Below, piece after piece: positions 36,681-47,007 of a stretch of 64,000 bases of DNA. Location of the stretch: NCBI RefSeq assembly GCF_027116575.1, contig NZ_CP098252.1, positions 434,001 through 498,000 of the forward strand. The letters run 5' to 3'. The stretch's first letter is position 1; every line of letters begins with the position of its first letter. The position numbers were made by a program, and so were the translations under genes. Source of the stretch: Oxalobacter aliiformigenes (GTDB lineage Bacteria; Pseudomonadota; Gammaproteobacteria; Burkholderiales; Burkholderiaceae_D). Below the pieces are notes generated by a model. The model saw nothing but the letters and a program-made list of their open reading frames with translations, was not told the DNA's origin and made no database searches.

Positions 36681-37629
36681 TTACTGTTTCAGATAGCGAT
36701 ACCCGAATGCTTTTTCAAAACGGTCTGCAATTTCTTTTGATGTCAGTTTATGGTTTTGCGGACCGGAGTATTCGATCTTGATGGCTCCCATCAGGCTGCC
36801 CAGACAGCCGCATGTTTTCATGTCCATATTGTTGGTCAAACCATAAATCAGTCCCGCACGGAAAGCATCGCCGCATCCGGTAGGATCGGCTTCCCGGGTT
36901 GCCTTCACACAGGGAATATCGATCTTTTCCCCATTCTGATGAATGGTTGCACCGCGTTCAGCACATGTGATAATCAGGGCCTTGACGCGTGATGCGATTT
37001 CTGTCGTTGTCCAGCCGCTGAGTTGGGACAGCATTTCACCTTCATATTCATTGACGGCGACATACGTTGCCAGCTCGATAAAGTGTCTCAGTTCATCGCG
37101 GTTGAACATGGGTAATTGTTGACCCGGATCGAAAATGAAAGGGATATTGAGTCTTGCGCAATCATTGGCGTGCTGGATCATTCCATCGCGGCCGTCCGGA
37201 GCGATAATTGCAAGCTGAATTCTTTTCATTCGCCGTATTCTCGATATGGTTTTCGTGAGACAAAGCCATGGCGCCCGGATGAAAGGCGGTAATCTGGTTG
37301 TTGTTTTTATCCGTTGTAACGAATGCCTGGGCGGTATATGTCGTTTTGATGGTACGGATATAGCGTCGGGATATATCCAGTTCTGCCAGTCTTTCCAGAT
37401 AGGGAGTACCATCTATGCCGATGGTCGCCATGATCAGAGGTGTACCGCCTAACAGCTTGAGATTGTAGGCAATGTTTCCTGCACATCCCCCGAATTCTCT
37501 CCGCATGTCAGGAACAAGGAAACAGACATTGATATTGTGTAACTGGTCAGCCAGAATGGATTCCGAAAACCGTTCCGGAAACGACATAAGCGTGTCGTAC
37601 GCCATTGATCCGCAAATTAAGGAAGTCAT
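36681..37629 (-). pseudogene. PfkB-family carbohydrate kinase, frameshifted
   Basis: Two overlapping frames together make one PfkB kinase of about 315 residues. The 5' frame (37629 down to about 37228) gives SLICGSMAYDTLMSF and GGCAGNIAYNLKLLGG, the N-terminal signature. The 3' frame (from about 37225 down to 36681) gives IQLAIIAPDGRDGM and the catalytic ADPTGCGDAFRAG. The switch lies near 37218-37230, at GAATGAAAAGAATTC on the minus strand, and needs one extra base to be skipped; the total of 949 bp (3n+1) agrees. The family is adenosine/ribokinase-like; the true substrate is unknown. This may be a real lesion or a base-call error. Confidence 0.8.
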
Positions 37630-37650
37630 GTTTGAAAATTGAAGAAAGGT

Positions 37651-38829
37651 TTAATGATTGAGAAAGATGACCCGGCTGTTAATGGCCGCGTCATGTTGGT
37701 ATTCGAAATCAAGCTGGAAACTGGTTTCTTCCGAAGGTGCCAATCCATTGGCAATGCGGGATTTTTCGGAAAGATATTCTTCAGGTTCCAGGAACCGGCG
37801 TGAAAGCAAATGGCCTTCGGTATCCGATATTTCCATGACAAGTGTCGGAAACAATTGTTGTGATGGACTGTCATTTGTCATGGTGATCTTTTGGGTAAAC
37901 TGGCCGGGGAAACCTTCTTTTGCCGATAATTCTCCGTATTCCATATGTAATGAGCTGGATGATTCGGGAGGAATACTGGCGGGACATGTCAGGATCTCGC
38001 ATGCGGAATCAACCAGATTTTTTGCCGGAGGCCACCATAAAACAATGCGCTCAGAGTACAAATAGAGAATTTGTCCCCCCAGAAGCAGAACCAGCAAGAT
38101 AACGCCAATTGACCAGAATACCTGGGAGAGGCGTGATTTTTTTCTTTTCTGTTGAATGGTTTTGATCAGTTCGTCAGATTTTGCTTCGGATGGAAGAAGA
38201 ATATTTTCCGTACCGTGTTTTTGGTCGGATTGAGACAATGCCTGCAATGATTCTGCGTTTTCGCCGGATACGTCCTCTTCTGTCCGGATAACAACAGCAA
38301 GTTTTTCATCTGTCAGGATATACCCTGGATTTGTTGAAGATTGAGTATTTTTGTCTTCTAGTGAGAAGTCTTTTCGTGGTGACAAATCTTCAGGTACGGA
38401 AAAGATCGGGCTTCCGGAAGCGGTTTGGTTCTTGCTGGCAGGAAAGTCGTTCAGTTCCAGGCTGATTGTCTGAAGCTGCTTGTCGAACGCTTCCTTGAGC
38501 GCGTCATCAGAAAGGGGCAATACCTTGTCGGCGGTATTCTCCGGATAGGGCGGGTTTTCAGTTTCGGAATGAATATGGTCGTTGACAGTAGCCGACTGAT
38601 TGTTTGATGAAGTCGTCGACATCGGTTTCGTTTCGGGTTCCCGGGAATTTTCCCGGTGTTTTGACCGGCTTTCGGCTTCTTTTGGTGCAATACGGCCGAC
38701 AAGATTGTCTATTCCATTGAAAAGACAATGACATACGCCGCAACGAACGGTTCCGGAACGGAATTTGAGTTGTTCCTCGTTGACCTGGAATACAGTTTTA
38801 CAATGTGGACAACGCGTAGCCAGAGACAT
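37651..38829 (-). CDS. Zinc-ribbon and DUF3426 membrane protein
   Basis: 392-residue protein of unknown function. The N-terminal MJ0042-type zinc ribbon has Cys7, Cys10, Cys30 and Cys33 in CPHCKTVFQV and VRCGVC. A long hydrophilic, Ser/Glu-rich low-complexity region (about 45-225) leads to one transmembrane segment (IGVILLVLLLGGQILYLY) and a C-terminal DUF3426 domain, predicted to face the periplasm. The ATG at 38829 begins with the family pattern MSLATRCPHC; a TTG at 38844, overlapping the prmA stop, is an alternative. Directly downstream of prmA, a conserved Burkholderiales neighbour. Confidence 0.85.
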   Translation of the reverse strand: MSLATRCPHCKTVFQVNEEQLKFRSGTVRCGVCHCLFNGIDNLVGRIAPKEAESRSKHRENSREPETKPMSTTSSNNQSATVNDHIHSETENPPYPENTADKVLPLSDDALKEAFDKQLQTISLELNDFPASKNQTASGSPIFSVPEDLSPRKDFSLEDKNTQSSTNPGYILTDEKLAVVIRTEEDVSGENAESLQALSQSDQKHGTENILLPSEAKSDELIKTIQQKRKKSRLSQVFWSIGVILLVLLLGGQILYLYSERIVLWWPPAKNLVDSACEILTCPASIPPESSSSLHMEYGELSAKEGFPGQFTQKITMTNDSPSQQLFPTLVMEISDTEGHLLSRRFLEPEEYLSEKSRIANGLAPSEETSFQLDFEYQHDAAINSRVIFLNH

Positions 38830-38840
38830 ACTTGCAATTT

Positions 38841-39749
38841 TCAAGAGTTAAGTTGTCCGGATAAAGCAACCCATCCATCAAGGTTTTTCCAGACCGACAG
38901 TTTGATATAGGGTGCATAGGCGGCAATAACATCGTCGGCCTGGCCTTCAAGGATACCTGACAATACCATATAGCCTTTGGCAGCGATACGTTTTGTCAAT
39001 GTGGAGACGAGTCCCTTGAGTGGACCGGCCAGAATATTGGCGACGACTATATCATATTGGCTGTCGGGCATGGATGAAGTGAATTCTTCAGGAAGATAAC
39101 ATTGCATCTCACAATGGTTGCGTCCGGCATTATCTCTGGACGTTATGATTGATTGGGGATCGATGTCAACGCCGACAACTTCTTTTGCTCCCAGTTTTTT
39201 TGCCGCAATCGACAAAATGCCAGAGCCGCAACCATAATCGAGAACGGTTTGGTCCGGTTTTATATTATTTTCCAGCCATTCCAGACAGAGACGGGTCGTG
39301 GGATGACTGCCAGTTCCGAATGCGAGTCCCGGATCGAGTTCAAGAATGATTCCGCTTCCGGAAGGACTATCGTGCCAGCTGGGAACGATCCATATTTTTT
39401 CACCGATGTGAATGGGGTCGAATTGTGACTGCGTCAGACGTACCCAATCTTCTTGCGGAACTTCATGTAGCGAATAAGGCGGAATTTCTGCCAGATTGCA
39501 TTTATCTGCCGCCAGTTTCAATAATTCATCAATATCGACATCCGCAGAAAGCAGGGCGGTCACGCGGCTTCTTTCCCAGGCATATTCATTGGAATCGGCG
39601 CCAGGCTCGTCAAATAAAGGCTTTTCCTGCGGTGTTCCCTCATCAGCATCTTCCACCGTGATGGAAAGTGCTCCGGCGTCCAACAGGGCATCCGAAAATG
39701 CATTCGTATCTTCAAATGCAACTTCCAGTATGACTTCTTTCCAGCTCAC
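38841..39749 (-). CDS. prmA: Ribosomal protein L11 methyltransferase
   Basis: 302-residue SAM-dependent enzyme that trimethylates several residues of ribosomal protein L11. The N-terminal substrate-binding domain (about 1-100) is followed by the Rossmann domain with DPGLAFGTGSHPTTRLCLEW, motif I VLDYGCGSGILSIAA and the NPPY-like VVANILAGPL. Length matches E. coli PrmA (293). It lies downstream of accC, the usual accB-accC-prmA order. Confidence 0.95.
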   Translation of the reverse strand: MSWKEVILEVAFEDTNAFSDALLDAGALSITVEDADEGTPQEKPLFDEPGADSNEYAWERSRVTALLSADVDIDELLKLAADKCNLAEIPPYSLHEVPQEDWVRLTQSQFDPIHIGEKIWIVPSWHDSPSGSGIILELDPGLAFGTGSHPTTRLCLEWLENNIKPDQTVLDYGCGSGILSIAAKKLGAKEVVGVDIDPQSIITSRDNAGRNHCEMQCYLPEEFTSSMPDSQYDIVVANILAGPLKGLVSTLTKRIAAKGYMVLSGILEGQADDVIAAYAPYIKLSVWKNLDGWVALSGQLNS

Positions 39750-39774
39750 ATCATTCTCCCGTGATTGAAGCTAT

Positions 39775-41136
39775 TTATTTCTCATTATCCGGAAACATTT
39801 CAGCCAGTTTCTGTTCCAGATAATGAATGTTGGTTCCGCCTTTGATAAAACTGGGGTCGTGCATCAGTTCGCGATGAAGGTCCAGATTGGTATGGATTCC
39901 TTCGACAACCATCTCGGTCAGGGCAACCTGCATGCGGTGAATCGCCTGTTCTCTTGTCGATCCGTAGGCGATGATTTTGCCGATCATGGAGTCGTAATAA
40001 GGGGGGACTTTATAACCTGCATATACATGGGAATCCACACGCATACCCGGTCCACCTGGTGCATGCCAGGATGTGATTTTTCCCGGAGACGGGATAAAGG
40101 TAAAAGGATCTTCTGCGTTGATACGGCATTCAATGGCATGTCCGATCAGCCGAATGTCACGCTGGCGATAGCGGAGTTTTTCGCCGGCAGCGATCCGTAT
40201 CTGTTCCTGTACCAGGTCCAGACCCGTGATCAGTTCGGTTACAGGGTGTTCTACCTGAATCCGTGTATTCATCTCGATAAAATAAAATTCGCCGTTCTCA
40301 TAGAGAAACTCGAATGTCCCTGCACCACGATATCCAATCTTGCGACAGGCTTCGGCACAACGGTCGCCGATTCGGTCGACCAGCCGGCGAGGGATATCAG
40401 GTGCCGGCGCCTCTTCAATGACTTTCTGGTGACGTCTTTGCATGGAACAGTCCCGTTCTCCCAGCCAGATGGCATTTTTATAATCGTCTGCCAGAACCTG
40501 GATTTCGATATGGCGCGGATTTTCCAGGAATTTCTCCATGTAAACTTCCGGATTGCCGAAAGCGGATTGCGCTTCCGATTTCGTTGTGGAAACGGCATTG
40601 AGCAAGGATGCTTCTGTATGTACCACACGCATGCCGCGACCGCCACCGCCACCAGCTGCCTTGATGATCACAGGAAATCCGATTTTGCGGGCGACAGAAA
40701 TGATTTCCTGGGGATCGTCGGAAAGTGCACCATCCGAACCGGGAACACAGGGAATGCCGGCCTTGATCATGGCCTGTTTGGCCGTTACCTTGTCACCCAT
40801 GATCCTGATGGATTCCGAGCGCGGGCCAATGAATACAAAACCGGATTTTTCCACTCTTTCCGCAAAATCGGCATTTTCGGAGAGAAAACCGTAACCGGGG
40901 TGAATGGCTTCCGCATCAGTCACTTCCGCAGCACTGATGATGGCTGGCATATTCAGATAACTCAGTGCAGAAGATGCCGGACCGATACAGACGGATTCAT
41001 CCGCCAGCTTGACATACTTGGCTTCCCTGTCTGCTTCTGAATGGACGACAACGGTTTTGATACCCATTTCACGGCAGGCACGCTGGATTCGCAATGCAAT
41101 TTCGCCGCGATTGGCAATAAGAATTTTTTCAAACAT
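39775..41136 (-). CDS. accC: Acetyl-CoA carboxylase, biotin carboxylase subunit
   Basis: 453-residue ATP-grasp enzyme that carboxylates the biotin on AccB, the first step of fatty acid synthesis. [17 protein letters not shown] is the classic start, with the ATP-binding [11 protein letters not shown], the catalytic region [33 protein letters not shown] and the biotin-carboxylase C-terminal domain. The ATG at 41136 gives this N-terminus; the frame is open to 41175. Length matches E. coli AccC (449). It is 71 bp downstream of accB. Confidence 0.97.
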   Translation of the reverse strand: MFEKILIANRGEIALRIQRACREMGIKTVVVHSEADREAKYVKLADESVCIGPASSALSYLNMPAIISAAEVTDAEAIHPGYGFLSENADFAERVEKSGFVFIGPRSESIRIMGDKVTAKQAMIKAGIPCVPGSDGALSDDPQEIISVARKIGFPVIIKAAGGGGGRGMRVVHTEASLLNAVSTTKSEAQSAFGNPEVYMEKFLENPRHIEIQVLADDYKNAIWLGERDCSMQRRHQKVIEEAPAPDIPRRLVDRIGDRCAEACRKIGYRGAGTFEFLYENGEFYFIEMNTRIQVEHPVTELITGLDLVQEQIRIAAGEKLRYRQRDIRLIGHAIECRINAEDPFTFIPSPGKITSWHAPGGPGMRVDSHVYAGYKVPPYYDSMIGKIIAYGSTREQAIHRMQVALTEMVVEGIHTNLDLHRELMHDPSFIKGGTNIHYLEQKLAEMFPDNEK

Positions 41137-41207
41137 AGTGTGACGATTGTTCGGTAGATCGAGAATAGACGGCAAAACAGAACACTTTATGTTCAGATAG
41201 ACCCGTT

Positions 41208-41690
41208 TTATCCTATTACAAACAGAGGTTGTCCAAATTCGACCGGTTCGCCGTTTTCGACGAGAATCTGTTTGATGACGCCTGATGTATCCGCCTCGAT
41301 TTCATTCAGAAGTTTCATGGCTTCAATAATACACAGGGTATCGCCTTGTTTGACCGTTGATCCCACTTCAACGTAGGGAGGATTGCCGGGAGCCGGTGCA
41401 CTGTAGAAAGTACCGACCATCGGCGACTTGACGACGTTTCCTTCAGGTTCTGCCGGTGCCGCCGCCGTTTCCGTGGCGATCACCTGTGTTGCGACATTGA
41501 CCTGAGGCATAGCTGCAGGCTGGACGTACTGCTGTGGCAAAACCTGGGGTTGTTGCATCACGACAGGCTGTCCCTGGACAGAAGAAGTTTTTGCAATGCG
41601 TACCTTGCTTTCTCCTTCGGTAACTTCCAGCTCGGCGATATCAGAATCGGCGACAAGGTCGATCAGGGTTTTTAATTTACGTAAATCCAT
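41208..41690 (-). CDS. accB: Biotin carboxyl carrier protein of acetyl-CoA carboxylase
   Basis: 160-residue carrier. The C-terminal biotinyl domain has the biotin site Lys126 in EAMKLLNE. A flexible Pro/Ala/Gln/Val-rich linker (about 38-85) separates it from the N-terminal dimerisation part, and the PMVGTFY start of the biotinyl domain contains the thumb region. Upstream is aroQ, 36 bp away on the same strand, the usual aroQ-accB-accC order. Confidence 0.96.
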   Translation of the reverse strand: MDLRKLKTLIDLVADSDIAELEVTEGESKVRIAKTSSVQGQPVVMQQPQVLPQQYVQPAAMPQVNVATQVIATETAAAPAEPEGNVVKSPMVGTFYSAPAPGNPPYVEVGSTVKQGDTLCIIEAMKLLNEIEADTSGVIKQILVENGEPVEFGQPLFVIG

Positions 41691-41726
41691 AGAAATCCCG
41701 CAAAAATACAGTTAAATGATTGGAAA

Positions 41727-42161
41727 TTAATATTTCAGAGCAAATTCAATGGCCATCCGGTAACCGTCGATACCAAAACCGCATATTACACCTTTTGCGA
41801 TATCGGAAAGGTAAGAATGGCGACGGAACGGTTCACGTTGATGAATATTGGAGATATGAACCTCGAAAAAAGGGATGTTGACACCGGAGAAAGCATCCCG
41901 CAAGGAAATACTGGTATGGGTCAGCCCGCCCGGATTGATCACGATGGCATCGACTTTGTCCTGTCGTGCCTGATGGATACGGTCAATCAGGTTGCCTTCG
42001 TGATTGCTCTGATAACTGGCAAATTTCCCTCCCGCCGCTTCGACAATGGATCGCATGGCTGAAACGACATCGTCCAGAGTCGTTTTGCCATAAATATCCG
42101 GTTCCCGTGTACCGAGAAGATTCAGATTCGGGCCGTTCAAGAGAAGAATATTTTTTGCCAT
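41727..42161 (-). CDS. aroQ: 3-dehydroquinate dehydratase, type II
   Basis: 144-residue dodecameric enzyme of the shikimate pathway. [17 protein letters not shown] at the start carries the catalytic Tyr/Arg region; the [20 protein letters not shown] and [16 protein letters not shown] motifs follow, with the catalytic His in the last. Length is typical. It leads aroQ-accB-accC-prmA. Another shikimate gene, aroE, is about 6 kb away. Confidence 0.96.
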   Translation of the reverse strand: MAKNILLLNGPNLNLLGTREPDIYGKTTLDDVVSAMRSIVEAAGGKFASYQSNHEGNLIDRIHQARQDKVDAIVINPGGLTHTSISLRDAFSGVNIPFFEVHISNIHQREPFRRHSYLSDIAKGVICGFGIDGYRMAIEFALKY

Positions 42162-42252
42162 AACTTAAAAAATAATCTTTTTATATTGGATTTTCAGCAT
42201 TTTGCCGTCAAATAACGTAAACAGGCAAGGAAAAACGAAAGATTTCCGAAAT

Positions 42253-42867
42253 TTATTTTATATCCCGAGAATTGATGAGACGTTGCAATTCATCCGGATC
42301 GGCACGTTCGTAATGGGGGCCGAAGAACTTGTTCGGCCTTCGGATATCATCCGGTTCATAGACGGCAAGATGGACAATTTCACCCTGCCAGACGAAATGA
42401 ATGATTTCCCTGGCAGGGTGTTTTCCACGCGATTGTGGCGATTCGGAGACGTCGAAGTCAATGCCGTTGTTCAACAGGAAAATTTCCACATCTTTCACAT
42501 TGTCAGTAAAGAGCTGCAAATGGATATCGCTGTGTTCACCGCCGGTTCCTTTCAGAACGGCTCCGGTGACGTAAGGATTGAATATGATGAGTTTTTTCAT
42601 CAATCTGAGTGAAAGATGACGCAAATGTAACAATCTTGCAGGTTGAGTATCGGAGAGAAAGAGTTCGTTGTACAGTCTCACTTCATTTTCGACAGTCGCG
42701 TTGTCCGGTAAAATTTCTCCGGTTATCCGGGAATTGCCCAGTATCATCCGGGCCGCCTTTCGTTTGGCGACATCATAACTCGTTCCTTCCTCTGCTATCA
42801 TGCGGGCAGCGGCAATGGCAATTTCCTGTCGCAGATTGGCAATATCGTTAAAGCGGTAAATGGTCAT
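42253..42867 (-). CDS. Unknown protein, possible nucleotidyltransferase fold, next to mpl
   Basis: 204-residue soluble protein. A central GTGGEHSDIHLQLF loosely resembles the G-S/G-x-D-h-D pattern of nucleotidyltransferase-fold proteins, within a mixed alpha/beta region; this is a weak hint, not an assignment. The N-terminal half (RFNDIANLRQEIAIAAARMIAEEG) is helical and charged. Proteins like this are often found next to mpl in Betaproteobacteria; here the two are divergent with starts 77 bp apart. The ATG at 42867 (MTIYRFND) is preferred over 42921 because the extra 18 residues overlap the mpl upstream region. Confidence 0.6.
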   Translation of the reverse strand: MTIYRFNDIANLRQEIAIAAARMIAEEGTSYDVAKRKAARMILGNSRITGEILPDNATVENEVRLYNELFLSDTQPARLLHLRHLSLRLMKKLIIFNPYVTGAVLKGTGGEHSDIHLQLFTDNVKDVEIFLLNNGIDFDVSESPQSRGKHPAREIIHFVWQGEIVHLAVYEPDDIRRPNKFFGPHYERADPDELQRLINSRDIK

Positions 42868-42944
42868 GTTCGGTTTGTTAAATACGGACGAAAGTGGCAA
42901 CTGGTCGGGTACAATTTTCAATCCTGTTATTTATTCATTACATC

Positions 42945-44330
42945 ATGCATATTCATATCCTCGGTATTTGCGGGACTTTTATGGGCGGCGTCGCGGTATT
43001 GGCCAAAGCGGCTGGATATACAGTAACCGGTTGTGATGCGAATGTCTATCCGCCGATGAGTACCCAGTTGGAAGAACAAGGTATTGAATTGATAAATGGT
43101 TATGATGAAAATCAGACAGCACTGAATCCTGATCTGTATGTAATCGGTAATGTGGTATCGAGAGGCAATCCCCTGATGGAAGCCATTCTGAATCGGGGCC
43201 TTCCCTATGTTTCGGGGCCACAGTGGATCGGTGAACATATTCTGAGCGACAAATGGGTTCTGGCTGTTGCAGGGACTCATGGGAAAACAACCACGACTTC
43301 CATGCTGGCCTGGATACTGGAGGATGCCGGTTATTCTCCAGGGTTTCTTATTGGCGGTGTACCGCTCAATTTCAGTATTTCCGCCCGATTGCACGGGGAG
43401 AATTCTTCTTCTTTTTTTGTGATTGAAGCGGATGAATACGATACCGCTTTTTTTGACAAGCGCAGCAAATTTGTCCACTATCGGCCAAGAACGGCCATAT
43501 TGAACAATCTTGAATTCGATCATGCCGATATTTTTCCCGATATTTCAGCCATTGAAACACAGTTTCACCATCTGGTCCGGACAATCGCCGGAAATGGCCG
43601 TTTGATCGTTAACGAGCGCGATCCGGCCTTGAAAAGAGTCATTCAACGGGGATGCTGGAGTGAAAAAGAATGGTTTGGCGGAAATGCAAAAACAGGCTGG
43701 ACATTTTCTGGGGCAGACAATGACAGTTTCAATGTCTTTTTCGAAGGCAATTTTCAGGGGACGGTAAACTGGGAACTGACAGGAGAGCATAACTGTCTGA
43801 ATGCATTGGCGGCCATTGCCGCAGCAAGACATGTCGGTGTGGTGCCGGAACAGGCAATAGATTCGCTTTCACGATTCAAAAATGTCAAACGGCGTATGGA
43901 ATGCCGGGGTAATGTTGGCGGGATTTTCGTTTATGACGACTTTGCCCATCATCCGACGGCTATTGCTACAACAATTGCCGGATTGAGAAAAAAGCTGGGC
44001 AAAAGTGGAAATACCCGTATTCTGGCTGTTCTGGAACCTCGATCCAATACCATGAAACTGGGAACCATGAAACGACAGCTGCCGCAGAGTCTGTCAGAAG
44101 CCGATCTGGTTTTCGGTTACGGTGCCCATTCGGGAAAAGACGCTCTCGGATGGAATTTGCAGGAGGCATTGAGCCCGTTGGGCGATAAAATGCAGGTTTC
44201 CGACGATATTGATTTGTTGGTCGACAAGATCGTTGCTGCCGCCCGGCCGGGAGATCATATACTCGTCATGAGCAATGGCGGTTTTGGTGGAATTCATCAG
44301 AAAATACTCGACAGGCTTTCCGGAAAATGA
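42945..44330 (+). CDS. mpl: UDP-N-acetylmuramate:murein tripeptide ligase Mpl
   Basis: 461-residue Mur-family ligase that rejoins recycled L-Ala-gamma-D-Glu-meso-DAP to UDP-MurNAc. HIHILGICGTFMGG at the start, ATP-binding GTHGKTTT (110-117), the ligase middle domain and the C-terminal EPRSNTMKLG, which is more Mpl-like than MurC-like, are all visible. The ATG at 42945 gives the family start; the frame opens upstream to 42894. The last 4 bases overlap the start of the esterase gene, so the two are coupled. Confidence 0.94.
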   Translation: MHIHILGICGTFMGGVAVLAKAAGYTVTGCDANVYPPMSTQLEEQGIELINGYDENQTALNPDLYVIGNVVSRGNPLMEAILNRGLPYVSGPQWIGEHILSDKWVLAVAGTHGKTTTTSMLAWILEDAGYSPGFLIGGVPLNFSISARLHGENSSSFFVIEADEYDTAFFDKRSKFVHYRPRTAILNNLEFDHADIFPDISAIETQFHHLVRTIAGNGRLIVNERDPALKRVIQRGCWSEKEWFGGNAKTGWTFSGADNDSFNVFFEGNFQGTVNWELTGEHNCLNALAAIAAARHVGVVPEQAIDSLSRFKNVKRRMECRGNVGGIFVYDDFAHHPTAIATTIAGLRKKLGKSGNTRILAVLEPRSNTMKLGTMKRQLPQSLSEADLVFGYGAHSGKDALGWNLQEALSPLGDKMQVSDDIDLLVDKIVAAARPGDHILVMSNGGFGGIHQKILDRLSGK

Positions 44331-44911
44331 CAAAAGCGATTTTATATTTGCATGGATTTCAGTCGTCTCCGTTTTCTTTCAAGGCACAGCTGATTTCCCG
44401 TGCAGTTGAAAATGCAGGAGACGGTTTTCGTTACTTTTGTCCCCAATTGCCGTTATCTCCAGACAAATCAATAGAAATAGCGAGTGATACTATCAGAGGA
44501 TATCCAGCGGAATCGTTGGTCATTATCGGTTCTTCTCTGGGTGGGTATTATGCTAACTGGCTGGCTGAACAGTATCGGTGCAAGGCAATACTGTTGAATC
44601 CGGTCATTGATCCCTGGAGAATCAAGATACTGGATGATCTGCCGGACAGAAGCGACTTGAGAGTGAGAGAGTGGCTGGATTTTCGCGAAAAATACCAGTC
44701 GGAACTGGAGGCCGTTCGGGTTACATCGATAACCGATCCGGAAAGATATCTGCTATTCGCCGCGAAAGGCGACGAATTGCTTGACTGGCATTTGATGCAA
44801 TCGCATTATCAGGCGGCCAATCAGATCATTATTGAGGGAAGCGATCATGGTTTGTCTGATTTTGCGCAGTATCTTGAGCGGGTTCTCCTGTTTTGTGGCA
44901 TCAGGCAATGA
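44327..44911 (+). CDS. YqiA/UPF0227-family alpha/beta-hydrolase
   Basis: 194-residue small alpha/beta-hydrolase-fold esterase. AILYLHGFQSSP is the oxyanion region, the nucleophile Ser70 is in IGSSLGG and a C-terminal GSDHGLSDF holds the His. The family includes YqiA, an acyl esterase of poorly known physiology. ATGA overlap with mpl; in this clade the pair is frequent. A 92-bp gap separates it from the RNase gene. Confidence 0.85.
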   Translation: MTKAILYLHGFQSSPFSFKAQLISRAVENAGDGFRYFCPQLPLSPDKSIEIASDTIRGYPAESLVIIGSSLGGYYANWLAEQYRCKAILLNPVIDPWRIKILDDLPDRSDLRVREWLDFREKYQSELEAVRVTSITDPERYLLFAAKGDELLDWHLMQSHYQAANQIIIEGSDHGLSDFAQYLERVLLFCGIRQ

Positions 44912-45003
44912 CAGGTAACGGATTGATTATTGTTGTTTCCGGAAACAAAAATATATGAAGATTCTGTGAACGGGCAGAATATGGATGAATTGTAGAGAAC
45001 TGA

Positions 45004-46953
45004 ATGAATTTATTCTTTGAAGAATCGGGTGATTTCAAGACCGGCAATATTCTGAATCAGGTCGGAGAGGCATATCAGGTTGAATTGCCGGGCGGAAAAC
45101 GCACAAAAGTACGTGCAAGAGACGTACTGTTCCAGTTCGGTACCCATGAGCCGGCGCAGTTATTGACGGAAGCCGGTAAAGTGGCGGAAGAGATCGATCT
45201 TGATTTTCTCTGGGAAGTCGCCGGTGAAGATGAATTCGAATATTCCGAACTGGGAAAGGAATATTTCGGACATGAACTGAAACCGGATGAAGCGGCAGGC
45301 CTGCTGATCAGGCTGCATTCGGCCCCCATGTATTTTTACCGAAAGGGAAAAGGCCGGTATAAGGCGGCGCCTGAAAAGGCGCTTCGTGCGGCACTGGCCA
45401 GCATTGAAAAGAAAAAGCAGCAGGCTATTATCCAGCAGCAGTATGTTGAACAGTTGAGGCAGGGAATATTGCCGGCTTCAATGAAAGAGAATGCTGTCCA
45501 GCTGTTATGTAAACCCGACAAGAACAGTATTGAATATAAGGCACTTGTCATGGCCTGTGATGAGATGCGAGTTTCGCCTGAACGCCTGATGTTGAATACC
45601 GGAGGAATAGCCGGTCCCAAAGAGCTTCATTTATCGCGGTTTATCCATGAACATTTTCCACGTGGCATCTCGTTTCCTGAAATGGATGTTCCCGATACGC
45701 GATTCGAATTGCCCGTCGCTGACGTCAATGCATTTTCTATTGACGATATCACAACGACGGAAATTGATGATGCCTTTTCCGTGACCCGGTTGGCCGGTGA
45801 CCGGATCGGAATCGGTATTCATATCGCGGCGCCGGCATTGGGCATAAAACCAGGGGACGCCCTGGATGAGATGGCTAGGAAACGGCTGTCTACGGTGTAT
45901 ATGCCCGGAGACAAGATTACCATGTTGCCGGATGAACTGGTCAGCCGTTTTACTCTGAGTGCAGGGGAAATCCGGCCGGCACTCAGTCTGTATGCCATTG
46001 TTGATCCGTCCGACTGGTCTGTCGTGAAAACGGAAACCCGTGCGGAAATGATCAAAGTGTCTGAAAATCTTCGCCATAACGATCTGGATCATCTGATAAC
46101 AGAGACCAGTCTGGCGAAAAATGAGGGAGATTATCCGCATAAGGAAGATATCCGGATTTTATGGCGCTGTTCACGCGTTTTCGAGAAGAAACGTATGGAA
46201 AAACGTGAAGCCTTCGGATTGCGGCCGGAACAGTCGAATCGTGTCGATTTCAATTTTTATGTCAGTGATGATGGAATAGTAACCATTGAAAAACGTAAAC
46301 GGACAGCACCACTGGATAAAATTGTTGCCGAATTCATGATTTTTGCCAACAGTACCTGGGGAAAACTGCTGCATGAACATGGCATTCCCGGAATTTACCG
46401 GAGTCAGGGAAGCGGTAATGGCAGCTGGATGAATCGGATGCAGGTAAAAATGGTCACTCATGCGGCGCCTCATCAGGGGCTCGGGGTCGATCAATATGCC
46501 TGGAGTACATCTCCGTTGCGGCGTTATACTGATCTGGTCAACCAGTGGCAGATTCTGGCGTGTCTCGATTATGGAGTCGCTGCGCCGTTGTCGGCGCCAT
46601 TTCGTCAGAAAGATGCCAGTTTGTTTGCTATTGTCAGTGCCTTCGATGCAGCATATAGTGCATACAATGAGTTCCAGTCGAAAATGGAAAGATACTGGTG
46701 TCTCAGGTGGCTGGCGCAAAACAATGTCCGTCAGGCGGAAGCTGTCGTGATCAGGGATGAAATGATTCGCCTTGTCGATATTCCCCTGACGATACCCATG
46801 CCGGGAATGCAGATTCTGGCGCGCGGAACGCAGGTAAAAATCGATCTGATACGCTGGGATGAAGTTGATTTGTCTGTTGAAGCGCGTTTCGTGGATGTTT
46901 CTGCAGAAACAGCAGGGGAAATAGAAGCAAATGAAGAGGAAATGGCGGAATAA
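45004..46953 (+). CDS. RNase II-family exoribonuclease (RNB domain)
   Basis: 649-residue 3'-5' exoribonuclease. The RNB catalytic centre is EIDDAFSVTRL, with the metal-binding Asp residues, followed by the KPGDALDEMARKR region and RLRRYTDLVNQWQ-type signature (SPLRRYTDLVN). The N-terminal 150 residues correspond to the cold-shock-like region, though diverged. It is similar in size to E. coli RNase II (644) and shorter than RNase R. A symbol is withheld because this betaproteobacterial subgroup differs from Rnb in the N-terminal part. Upstream of tonB, aroE, mtgA. Confidence 0.88.
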   Translation: MNLFFEESGDFKTGNILNQVGEAYQVELPGGKRTKVRARDVLFQFGTHEPAQLLTEAGKVAEEIDLDFLWEVAGEDEFEYSELGKEYFGHELKPDEAAGLLIRLHSAPMYFYRKGKGRYKAAPEKALRAALASIEKKKQQAIIQQQYVEQLRQGILPASMKENAVQLLCKPDKNSIEYKALVMACDEMRVSPERLMLNTGGIAGPKELHLSRFIHEHFPRGISFPEMDVPDTRFELPVADVNAFSIDDITTTEIDDAFSVTRLAGDRIGIGIHIAAPALGIKPGDALDEMARKRLSTVYMPGDKITMLPDELVSRFTLSAGEIRPALSLYAIVDPSDWSVVKTETRAEMIKVSENLRHNDLDHLITETSLAKNEGDYPHKEDIRILWRCSRVFEKKRMEKREAFGLRPEQSNRVDFNFYVSDDGIVTIEKRKRTAPLDKIVAEFMIFANSTWGKLLHEHGIPGIYRSQGSGNGSWMNRMQVKMVTHAAPHQGLGVDQYAWSTSPLRRYTDLVNQWQILACLDYGVAAPLSAPFRQKDASLFAIVSAFDAAYSAYNEFQSKMERYWCLRWLAQNNVRQAEAVVIRDEMIRLVDIPLTIPMPGMQILARGTQVKIDLIRWDEVDLSVEARFVDVSAETAGEIEANEEEMAE

Positions 46954-47007
46954 TCCGGCATTTCGTATGTCCCGTTCATAATCCAACAGCTGTTACAGTT
47001 TTACGGT

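Noticed and set aside
39823..41040. 405-codon plus-strand frame antisense to accC
   Set aside because: Shadow of accC; low-complexity Cys/Phe/Asp/Gly composition and no recognisable domain.
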